This document shows positions 40,726-50,906 of a DNA stretch of 64,000 bases, in pieces. The notes under the pieces were generated by a model. That model saw only the letters and a program-made list of their open reading frames with translations. It was not told the origin of the DNA and did no database searches. Position numbers and translations under genes: made by a program. Numbering within the stretch: the stretch's first letter is position 1; the number at the start of each line of letters is the position of its first letter. The DNA is from Chamaea fasciata. Taxonomy: Eukaryota > Chordata > Aves > Passeriformes > Sylviidae. Location of the stretch: contig JARCOQ010000012.1 in the NCBI GenBank assembly GCA_029207755.1, positions 17,905,740 through 17,969,739 on the forward strand. Reading direction: 5' to 3'.

Positions 40726-42649
40726 AAAAGATCAAAACCACCTAGATTGTTTTCTTGCACAATATTGTAAGTTGCAACCATGTGATACATATAAATATAT
40801 ACTTTGCTCTCTTATGTGTATTCCTTGCACCTTACACAGTATTGTTTCATAAATAGAATCTGTAAATGCCTATTGTAGTGAGCCTTGGTTATTTTTATTT
40901 CATAACACTATTTTTTTTTTTTTAATTTGCAAGCATCTGAGAGCCAAGCAGGTGTTTATAGGAAGCATGTTTACCTGTATTGCTGGATTACTTAGCCAAT
41001 GGCCTCTGATCCTATCACACATTTGTGCATCCTAGCCTCAGTGTCATTAAATCAACTCGAGAGTCATGTAAATATTTCAAGCACACATTTGGAGTCCTAA
41101 GGACTGTGGCTTTTATATTTGCAAATATAAAATTTGAATGCCTAGCTTTGGATAATGATGACCATGATGGACAATCAGGAACACAGTCTTCTTCACAGGA
41201 GCTATTGCTGCTTAGTATCTCCAAGAGTTTAGATGTCTTGGGCAGGATACCATGAACTAACACTTCTGTGGATCTTCGCAGCACCCTGATGAAATTTACC
41301 TCATTCTTACAGACTGTTGGTGTATCAGACATGAACAGGAACTTTTCTCTTTGCCTTTCAGTACTCTGTGCTAACCATAGAGTCATTCTTCTCGTGTTGC
41401 TCCAATTAAATGATTGACATGCCAATCCATTTCTTCAGAGGTTAATGGCTACATGGAAAGTAATCAGCTGGGTCCTTGTGGAAAAACAGAAGCTTATCAC
41501 ACAATTTCCTTTCTGATCCCCTGAGTTTTGACATTGAAAAGAAAGAAATCCTTTTGTATCTTGATTTCTCTCAGAAGCATTGGTCAGTGAAACTAGGACT
41601 TTTCAAGTGGAATGAATTCAATTTTTGTGCTTCTTTTTCCTTGTCTCTCCACTAAAAAAACTAAACTAAACCAAACCAAAAACCAGTGGGTGGAAGTTTC
41701 AATTATTTTGTAGATTGAAGTGAATAAAAATTGGATTATAGACTCTGAGAAACTGAAGATTGTAAAAGCAGAACTCTCATAAAATGAGTGTCTGCTTGTT
41801 AAATAGGATTAGCTCTGTCGTGCAAATGTTCAGCCGTAGCAAGCACAAGCAGCAAACAAGCAATTTTCTCACCTTTGTAGAAGTATATCCTATCCTACTC
41901 CTTATGGTGTCCTGTACCATCATAACACTACGGTTTCAGTTTAAAACTCTACATTAAAAAAAAAAATACATCCCCAGCCCCCTTCCCCTTGATGTAAAGA
42001 CTCAGGAAAATTGCAAAACATATTTTAAACAGGAAACATTGCTGCTAGAGTAAAAGAAAGAGGAAAGTTTTATTGCTAAATTAGGTAATGTAAGTTCATC
42101 TGAGAGACGTTTTCCTGAGGAAAAGATTGGTAGATGTGAGGCAAGGTGAGCTGCTACTGCAATATAGCAGCTTTCATCTCTCACCTCCCCCCCATCCCCA
42201 CATACAGTTCTTTCAGGATCACAGTTTTTCTGTGTACCTTATATACCTAGAACACAAACAATACCAGCAAAGAATGAAAATCTGTATGGTGGTCTGGGTA
42301 GTAACTGAGGGTTCTGTAGCAGCAAGGTATTTGATATTAGTGACCTCTTATTGGTGCAGTACTTTGCCATCTGTTTTTTTTTTTTTTTTTTTGTGTATTA
42401 GTTTACTTGTTCATTCTGGAGTGCATGCTAAAGTTTCACTGTTGGTGATTCCATCTATTCACTTGAACTGGTTATAGTTTGCTCATAAGCCACAGGAAAA
42501 ACCTAGTCTTCAACTCAAAAAAAGCTTAGGAAGAAAGAAAAAACCAAACATCTTTACTCTTGTGGGTTATATGAACAAGATCCAGGATTTCAGATACCAA
42601 ACCCTTGTCATGTCATTGTGAAAAAGGAGCCTCAGTAAGGAATTGTTTA
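40726..42649. other. Non-coding DNA with a palindrome
   Basis: No supported gene. A 22-bp perfect palindrome lies at 41111-41132. The 136-codon minus-strand open frame at 41015-41425 shows no recognisable domain and is crossed by the palindrome. A pure T run lies near 42369-42391. Confidence 0.5.
41111..41132. promoter_or_regulatory. 22-bp perfect palindrome with octamer-like core
   Basis: The left arm TTTTATATTTG and right arm CAAATATAAAA are exact reverse complements with no spacer. The centre ATTTGCAAAT resembles overlapping POU/octamer half-sites on both strands. It may be a dimeric POU-factor site or a chance AT-rich palindrome; nothing else in the sequence decides. Confidence 0.35.
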
Positions 42650-42921
42650 ATACCTCTTTCTACCCAGAGGGATGCAACAAAACACAAGCTCAATGGTCAC
42701 ATATTTTAACAGGAGATGTTTTTACCGGCTATGAGAATTTTTTTTCACTAGGGTGGTGGTCCAACCCTAGAACAGGCTACCCAAAGAGATGGCAATCACT
42801 GCTCTTGGGGTGTTCAAAAGCTGAGCCTTGATCAATCTGCTGTAGCTAGATTTGTGCTAAGCAAGGGGGTTGGACTAGGGGCCTACAAAAGTCCCTTCCA
42901 GCCTCAGCTATTCTGTGATCT
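42650..42921 (+). mobile_element. CR1 LINE 3' fragment, plus orientation, diverged
   Basis: The segment carries the usual CR1 3' order: AGAACAGGCTACCCAAAGAG near 42770, a GGGTTGGACTAGGGG block near 42868, CCCTTCCAGCCTCAGC and the terminal TATTCTGTGATC at about 42910-42921. It is more diverged than the 13.4-kb copy and is 5'-truncated. Confidence 0.8.
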
Positions 42922-45900
42922 GTATCTCATTCTGCATGTCTTAGTTCCAGAAATGACTTATTATGGACCAGATTTTTAAATCCTGTGACACAAAATTAAT
43001 AGATGATTTTCTACTTGTCAGAATAAGTATTTTTTTAATTAAAAAATGGTAAATTCAGCAAACACACTTTGAAATAGACTTAAGCCCATGTTTTGTATTT
43101 TAGTAATTTTAGGCATAATGATTTGTCCTCTCTATTGTCATTTCCTTGATCTTGTCCTTTTATGGGTGGCTACAGTCAGATCTGTAATTTTCTGTCCTGC
43201 TTTCCTTCATGTAGAAAGGACCAGTATTGTTAAACTGCAAGTAAATGCTTTCAGCTTCAGTTGTTTGGCCAGTGGGAATTATGTAGGATATAGGACCATG
43301 AAAACTGATATTTCTTTGGGAGTTAGTAATAGTTTTCTCCCCATTTCTCAAATGTCTACATTATGTATAGTATTTTTAATGAAAATCAATGACACGAATT
43401 ACATAGATGAAACTAAGCATCCAGAATAGTTGGTTCTTGCAGATGAAATCTTTTCCTTGATGACCTTCAAATAATTGCTGTAATTATTAAATTTGCTGGT
43501 ATTTTTTAAATAATAGATTTGAGGGATATTTTAAAAGATTCCCTAGTTGAAAAAAGCACTTTTTTTCTACCTTATAGTTTAAATAACTATAAGCTAAGAA
43601 AAAAAGACAAAAAAATCTCTTCTGCAGATGTTACATCTCTAAATGTGAAATGTTATTTTTATGCTTTAAAAGGTGTTTATCTTCAGTCTAAGCAATTATC
43701 TGATTGGCACCTTCTTTCTTTTTCATCTCCCACTATCTTTTCTCTTGTCTGTATTCTTCAGTTTCCCCCTTTTTTTCCTGAGAACTGAAAATTATTAAAA
43801 CTCTCATTAAAATACAGATAGTTAAATATGTATGTTTTGACAAGTATTTCTAATGGCAAGCACTACTTGTGATGGCTGCTGCTGTTAATTGTACTTTGAA
43901 ATTTTTCTAGATTTGGAAAATGCGTCTTGTGTGGACAGACAAAACCTTTCCCTCCCAGAGGTAATTTCTATCCTCACAGTGCTTGATTCAACATGCTTAG
44001 ACTATGTATGAGACGAAAACCTGAGGAATGGAGAAGCATATATAAAGCCTGAAGAAAACAGTCAGTTATTAAAACAATTTAGCTCGTCATTAAATCTCAA
44101 ATTTTGGAATATAAATAGGTTGCTCTTCCCTTTGCCTCATCTGTCATTTTACTGTAGCAGAAAATCTGGTGCCGGACAAAAGAAGAAGGGTAGCTTAGCA
44201 GTTAAAATAGAACTTGAAGCTGGGATCTTCATTTTTGTTGTGACTCCACCAATGACAAACTGTATCATCCTGTGCAACTTAGCAAACCTCTGAGTCTTTT
44301 CACCTACCACTCTGTAAATGTCATATAACTACACAGGATGCTGCGAGGTTTAATTAGAATTAATTTTGGTCTTTCAAGTACCTTGTGTTTCTCAGATGAA
44401 ACGTGCTATTCAAGTGTGAAGGATAATTATGTTGCGTCTGTGTTTTTCTGGTACATTATTACTATTTTATTAACCATGTTTTGGGGAAAAAAACACCAAA
44501 ACCACTGTATTTGCTGCTTTTCAGTTTAGTTTGTATGGTATAAAGTTAGTCCCTATGAGCACGATAAATAATTAAACTGATACTCGGATTGAGATACGAG
44601 GTGGTTTTATTTGAGAATGTTAACGACTATTAGCAGATTGTCACAAAATGTCTGGCTGTTTGGATACTTTGAGCACCTTAAATCATTCACTTCAGTGTAA
44701 CAGGGTCATATTGCTTCTAAATGTAGTGAATTAGCTCAGCAATAACAGCCTGGAAAGTCTCTGTTGATAGCTTCCTTGTAGCTGGTCAGGCCTGACCCAG
44801 ACAGCATTGTGGAGCAATCGTTCAGAAAATTGTTCTAGCAATCAGCGCCTGGTACCGCCTTGGCGTTTGCCAGTCCTGTGGGGCGCTGACCGTGCCTTAT
44901 GCAACAGGCCACTCCTGTTTCTCCTTTTTTCAGCTGTAGCACTGAAGTCCAGGGAATGGACACGAAGCACATGGAGGCTCACTGTCTTGATGGATATGGG
45001 GTAACTGTGTTGTTTCCAGAAGGAATCATGGCTACACAAGAAGTAAAAGTAACTGACTGTAGCAGCAACTCCACATCCCAAGGACATAATAATTCAGAAA
45101 ATGTTGAGTTATAAACTGTTCTTGTACTTTAACATGGATTTGAGCATGTGATTGGGCTTTTCTTGTAGCTGAGAGTTCAGGAGTTTGAAGTAGAAAGGCA
45201 GTATTGACAAACAAGATCAGATCCTTTGGGGATAATGAACTTCTTTCAATAAGGTTATTGTTTTATTGGCAGGTCACATTCTTTTTGTCCTCACTTGCCA
45301 TGTACTATAAAGTATGACTTTAACACACAGGACTTCTGTGTTAATTGCAATTAGATAAATGTGTCTGGAGAGACAGTCTCTGCCAGTCAAGATCACTGAT
45401 GTAACCAACTTACCTTGCTCATTGACACACTTACTGGAAAGCTGCTTGAGCTGCTTTGGTGCCATCCTATTCCAAAGGAGGTTAAAGCAAAAAGATAAAA
45501 AGGAAATGAATTACTTTAGGCTATTCTTACACTTTCTAAATACAGCATGCAAATGTGTACCACAATACTATCTAAGAAAAGTGCAGACCCAACTCATCCA
45601 CTGAGGCTGCATTTTTATTCTGCTTTAATAAAGCCACAATGAAGCAAAGCCCTTCAGAGTGGCAGTCTTACTGGTGTCATTGTCTCCACTGTCCCAAGTA
45701 TAAAGTAGTATTTGATAATCCTGACAGATGTAGAGTAGTATCGGCCCGTGTGAGCTTTGTCAACTTTATGCAAGAATTTTTGCCAGCACAGACCAGATAG
45801 TAACTTCAAGATTCCAAATTTACACAAAAAGTGTATCTTAAATGCTAATCCAGCCCTGATAAAGGTACATTAACATGGAAACTCCAGGCTGACAGCTGAA

Positions 45901-48900
45901 AGCCACATCTAGTTGGCTATTCTTTTGCAGGTAGGCATCTTTGGCTTACCCTGCAACTTGTGTATATGTAAGACAGGATGCTAAATGCAAAGGCATATGC
46001 ATTTTTTAGGGCTTGTTGGATTAAAAAAAAAAAAGTTATTTGCTACTGTAAATACTTTGCTATTATCAGGAGTGTTATGGTACTGGGACATTCTCAGAGT
46101 GGGGATTCGGCAAAGGTACATTTGATGACTCCAGCACTTCCTTGTTTCCCCCTTCCTGTGTCTGTCAGCCTGTGAAGCCCATGTTAACACATGGGATTTG
46201 AGACCTGAAGTCACGTAACAAACTAAGGGCTGATTGTGCTGTAATGCCTAATGATCACTTGGATGCCTGGGATCTGATGGCCTGGCACCATACTGGGCAG
46301 ACAGCAGTTTGCTGTCTGGCATGTCTCTGTTGCCCTTAGAGGAATATCTGGTCATGGACATGGACTTAGCTGAGCCATTAACAAAGAGACTACCAGGTCT
46401 GTGAAGACACTGTCAGACTGAAAGGAAATGCAGATGGGTACTATGCGTTCGCAAGTGTTTATTATTTAAAGTCGGTTACTGGGAAATATATAAAATGAAA
46501 GGGTCAGAGTAAGACACTGTGCCTTGTTGGCTTTGCCTTTTGGATTTTAGGAGATCAAAAAGAAAAAAGGAGGAATATGTCATATTGCAGGTAATTAAGG
46601 ATTCATCAGGAAGTAAGGAACACTTGGTCCTTCTCATAGCTTTGAGGACAAAAGGTGAAGTGTAGCTGGTATAATATCTTCCATATGTGGCTGCTAATTG
46701 GAAGAATAGAAATGAGGTATTTGGAAAGTTGAATCTAAGCTCTTATAAATGGAAATTGCTTTTGCTTAATGATTTTGCTGGTAGGCTCAGTGCTTTACAC
46801 TTGGAAAATAAGAAAATATTTTTGATTATATGTTTGTAAAGTAGGGTTGGCCTACTTGTTGAGTTCGTGCTAAGGATTTAACAACGTATAAGTGGAAAAT
46901 TGTGTCTTTTCTTTCCCTATAAATACTTGGGATTTAATGATGATTCCCAAGCATTGCAGTATCTTCTTACCAGTGCCTTAGTCTAGGTTTTGGGTATTTT
47001 AGTTTAAGTCTTTCCAGAGTTTTGGAAACCTCACACTGGAAATGGCATACAGGAATAGCTTGTTTCTCAGACCTCAGAAAAGTGTGAGGCTTATTTGGAT
47101 TAGGTGTAGCTTTGTCTTTGAGGACAAAAGGGCTGCACTTCCACTTTGTTTTGATAGACACCCCCTGAGCTAGAAGAATAAAGGTCTTTGTCCAGGTGAA
47201 CCGAGCCAGTGGAAACACATTCTGGGTAATGTAAATGTACAAGTTCTTCTGGGATGGAGAGGGCAGGACTTCTCTGTGAAAGGCTGTAACCTGAGAAAAG
47301 TCGAGAGAGGGAGTTGCACATTATTCCCGCTAGATGGCAATTAAACCCCATTGGATAAAACGGCCGGTAACGCCAGGGCTTTCCCGTCTTGTAGCTTACT
47401 ACAAAATACTGAGAGCTGGACTTCGGAGTAAGATTCTGGGATATCTGTGTTTTCCTTGGACTAGAACATGCAATAATTTCCATATGACAAAGGAAATACT
47501 GTTAAAGCTGAACCGAATTTTGGATTGCACATTTGGATTCATACATGTTTTGGCAGTTAGTAAAGGATGTATTTGGTTTCTGTGCTGTAGAACCCCCCAC
47601 CTCCTTGGGGAGGGGGAGTAGTAGAGTCAGCAGCAAGTAGGAGAGCTCTTGGCAGGGTGGCCAATTGGAAATTCGCTGCCAGGAGGCCAGAAGAGCCCTA
47701 ATTAGGTAGGCAAGTAGAGCCTGATCCAAAGCCTGCCGAAGTTAATGCGAGTATCTTGGGTTAGTGCGCTTTTTCCTATTTCCAGGTAAACCAACCAAAT
47801 GAGTCTCTCCTCTAAGCAGTCTGCTTTACATGTGTTACATCATCTGCTGCAATTGTTGGTATACCAGGAGTAAATGCATGGCTGTACTATTTGTAATGGA
47901 GGTACAGCATTCATGTGCTCTGTATGAGTAACTTACAGGAGTACTTGTGAGGTAATTGAATTGTTTTTCTATTTTTTTCCTAATTAGAATTTGCAACAAT
48001 ATAACTTTCTCTTTAACATGTGTGTTAGAGAGTATAATTTCTTTTGAATGAAGGCGAGGGAGAGCTTTTATCCTGACTATTGTCTCAATATATTTCAGCT
48101 AAAGTTCTAATTAAATGTAGAATATCAAAAGTTGAGCTGCCCTAACATGCACCCAGGGACCTTAATAACAGCTGGTTCTGGACTTCTAAAATGTCATAGT
48201 TAGCAAAATTCAGGTGAAAGCTACTATAGTCTTGCTTCTCTGTTTAAAGTTGCTCCAGTACTGGCAATACTCATCTGAGAGATAGCTAATATAAAATACG
48301 GGAAATTACTCTGTACTCTATAATCAGGGAAAAAATCCCTATAGATTCAGTGGGAATACTGCCTGGGTAAACCCACAGGTATTGTGTGCACTGTGAGATT
48401 GCGTGCAAAGAAAGATCATCCCTATAAAATAACTTTATGGCCTGTTTTAAAAAAAAAATCTAAATAAAGATTAATGGAAATAGCTTCTCTGATTACACCA
48501 CTGCTTTATGCTTATTTGAGCAATTTTAAATAGATAAGAAAATATGAGTTTCAATCTGTGCCTGGTGCCCCAGAGTAATTGAAACTCCCCTTTGTTGCAG
48601 AAGTGTTGGCTATAACCACTGTAAAACTGCAAAATGTCTGCCAGTTATTCTTGCAGAATTCTGGCTTTGTCTGTTAAAGTTTTTTCACTCTATTCACACA
48701 ATGTTTGTGTAAATTTTTATGCTTATTTAAAAAGATACACCTAATCTTTTCATTGCAGAAGTACAGCATATGAAAAGAAATGAAAGCACTGTCAGGTTTT
48801 TATACTGGTCAGTCGCAGTAGGGTTCAGGTAGCTTTGCACTAGGTTTTATACAGAGTTGACTTGTGAGCGCAAGAGGACATTAGTTTCCTAAACAGCTGA

Positions 48901-49805
48901 CAATGACTGCTTCAATCACACCTTTCTACAGAAAGGTTTTCATGTTTTTTAGACCAGTGGAGTTGATGTTGCATCCCCGAGAGGCTCAGTTTTCTTTTAC
49001 AAGTTGCTGCACTGCAGCTCTGAGGAAGTAAAGAAGTTCCCTGTTTGTATGGATGGGTGATGTAGCTGTCTTTGATGTTAAAGACAGATGAGTTTGTCTG
49101 TCCCCATCTCCTTTCAGCCACCTCTAGATAATCTTCAGGTAGACACTTTCTTATTCTATGCTTGAACTCCTTCCTTTTCCTTTCAGTTCTTCCGTGTTCT
49201 CATTGAAATTCTGCTATGCCACTTTTTTCAGCATAATGGACAGGATCGTTTGCAAAGGATGGTGGCTAGATCAGTTTGGAAGGGAAATGCAAGGCTTGGT
49301 GTTTGTGTGGGTGCTTAGTGAGATGGGAGAAGCTGTTAATTGGTGTCCTTTGTCTAGAGCTTTTAGACTTGGAGGGTAGATCCAGGTAGGAGTGTAGTTT
49401 CTAGGCAGTGGTGGCTTAATGCCCTGTATTGGAGCAGCACAGGGCTGTACAGTGGTTCCAAGGCAGCACAAGCTGTTTTGGAAGTGGGAAACAGTGTAAC
49501 AACCTTCAGGAAGAGTGCAGGGTACTGAATCTTTAGCTGGGGATATGTAGGCAAGTGGGCCTACATAAAGCAGGAGCTGCAGATTCATTGCTTAAACAGC
49601 CTTCCCAAGGATAGATGCTGGCTCAATTCTTACTAAAAATTAAGTAGAAACTATATGGTTTTAAAAGTTTTTTAAAAGATTTTAGCCATTTTTGTATATA
49701 ATAATCCAGTAGTTTAATGAGGAAGCCAATATTCAGAGCCTCCTCAGGTAGGAGAGTCTTCAGTCATCTTTCTTCTCCCGGGAGAGCTGTGTTGGCTGCC
49801 TCTAA
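42922..49805. other. Non-coding DNA up to the ERV insertion site
   Basis: No exon, RNA gene or recognised transposon over about 6.9 kb. A CTCF-like word occurs at 47327-47338. The local neighbourhood 47285-47760 is somewhat less AT-rich and contains GCTAGATGGC and CCCTAATTAGG words, so it may be a regulatory or conserved element, which the sequence alone cannot show. Confidence 0.5.
47327..47338 (+). promoter_or_regulatory. CTCF-like motif
   Basis: CCGCTAGATGGC fits the vertebrate CTCF core pattern CCRCNAGRKGGC in full. This is a motif match only. It has the same orientation as the weaker match at 25984. Confidence 0.4.
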
Positions 49806-49810
49806 GGAAC
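49806..49810. repeat. Left target-site duplication of the ERV (GGAAC)
   Basis: GGAAC directly precedes the TG of the 5' LTR and is repeated directly after the CA of the 3' LTR at 55988-55992. A 5-bp duplication is typical of class III (ERVL) and some gammaretroviral integrations. Confidence 0.92.
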
Positions 49811-50167
49811 TGTAAGAGACGGTCCGAAGATCCCTCATCTGCCTCACGACCATCGTCAAGGACAGAGACTGAAACCCCTAAAAGGGACTTTAAAATCTCA
49901 ATACAGGAGTTCTGGCCTGGCTGAGGTGGGATGTTGGCCAAGTGCTGCCTGCAGGTGTGTTCGATGGAAAAACCCAGCACCCATATCGGAACATCAGAAC
50001 CTGAGCAGAAACAATGGGCAAGTCACGGTGAAGTGACTGCGCCTGCTGACTTGTACTGGTTGACACTGTACCTGCTGACGACCGACTTGTTCTGGGTTCT
50101 CTAAATGAACACATTGCAATAATTTCCCCCACCTGTTTGGCCAACTGCCTGTCGCTTCGGAGAGGAC

Positions 50168-50175
50168 TATAAAAA
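50168..50175 (+). promoter_or_regulatory. TATA box of the 5' LTR
   Basis: TATAAAAA lies about 357 bases into the LTR and 187 bases before the AATAAA signal, the expected U3/R arrangement. Transcription should start about 25-30 bases downstream. The same site in the 3' LTR is at 55685-55692. Confidence 0.8.
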
Positions 50176-50354
50176 CCCTGGAGACCCCCGCTCACTTTTG
50201 TGATCACCCCACTGGAGAAACTCGCGTCTATAGGCATCTTCAAAAGCCTCGAGGACTCGACCCTCCATGTTGGTAGCTATAATCCCCTTCCCCTCTTTTC
50301 TGTTTTTCTAACTATTCTCTTTTTCTCTCCCTACTATCGCATTTGTTGGCACTA

Positions 50355-50360
50355 AATAAA
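50355..50360 (+). terminator. Polyadenylation signal AATAAA in the 5' LTR (twin in 3' LTR at 55872-55877)
   Basis: AATAAA is followed within about 40 bases by GT-rich sequence, as expected for the R/U5 boundary. The functional copy for proviral mRNA would be the one in the 3' LTR. Confidence 0.75.
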
Positions 50361-50476
50361 GGTGCATTTGTGATTGAGTAAACTGAGTTTGTCCCCCGCT
50401 GTGTCTTTTGCGCTCTGAGATCCCTAAAACGAACCATCACGAACCCCGCTTGTGTGAGCGGATCGTGACATTAAAT

Positions 50477-50494
50477 TGGCGTCACGGACAGGAT
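50477..50494 (+). other. Primer-binding site, tRNA-Ser type
   Basis: TGGCGTCACGGACAGGAT begins six bases after the 5' LTR. It is complementary to the 3' end of the vertebrate tRNA-Ser(CGA) isodecoder (ending ...GTGACG plus CCA) with one position that would form a G-U pair. Serine primers are used by the class III HERV-S group, which agrees with the ERVL-like pol remnant. The tRNA comparison is from general knowledge of tRNA sequences and should be aligned to the host tRNA set. Confidence 0.72.
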
Positions 50495-50906
50495 CTTGAT
50501 GGACAGAGGGGTTGCGGGTTTTATATAGTTTGTAACAGGGGAAGGACCCTCGTCTCAGCCGCACCTAGCACGCCACTTCGGTGAGCGCTGTTAGAAAGCA
50601 AGGGGGGCGAGGGAAAATTCCCGCAAACTGTATACACCCAGGCGTGTAGCACTCCCTGTCATCAGGATTTCACAAAAGGATCTCATTGTGCAAAAGATGG
50701 GACTGTAGTTAGGTTTTGGTTTTTTTTTGTGTTTTGGGCTGCTTGGTGTAGTTGAGGAGACAACCATTTGTAACTAAGGTGAACCTCCCAGGCAGTTTTG
50801 GTCTCCTCGCCCATTCCAGGGAAGCGAAGGGAAACACAGTTTTAGCTGTGCCTTTGGTGTAACTTTAAGCGTACCTCCCTGAGAGTGGTTTTGGTCCCTT
50901 CACAAA
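50495..50906 (+). other. ERV leader with imperfect internal duplication
   Basis: This is the untranslated leader between the primer-binding site and the gag start, presumably carrying packaging signals. A block at 50771-50810 (TAACTAAGGTGAACCTCCCA onward, ending TTTTGGTCTCC) recurs imperfectly at 50860-50902, a period of about 89 bp. AAGGTGAAC near 50776 could be a splice donor for a subgenomic env mRNA; this is inference. Confidence 0.6.

Larger units (their letters stand above)
49811..50470 (+). repeat. 5' LTR of the young ERV (660 bp)
   Basis: Begins TGTAAGAGAC and ends GATCGTGACA. The TATA box is at 50168-50175 and the polyA signal AATAAA at 50355-50360, placing U3 at roughly 49811-50195. 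U3 contains a perfect 6-bp inverted repeat with a 6-bp loop at 50021-50038 (AGTCAC/GTGACT), followed by several TGAC words, possible AP-1 or nuclear-receptor half-sites. It is identical by eye to the 3' LTR at 55328-55987. Confidence 0.96.

Noticed and set aside
40341..40745. 134-codon plus-strand open frame
   Set aside because: Lies inside the minus-strand solo LTR and runs antisense to it.
41015..41425. 136-codon minus-strand open frame
   Set aside because: No family signature; low-complexity flank and an embedded palindrome; plus strand is also open across part of it.
49890..50243. 117-codon minus-strand frame, repeated at 55407-55760
   Set aside because: It is antisense to the ERV LTR and occurs twice only because the LTRs are identical; no retroviral antisense gene is recognised.
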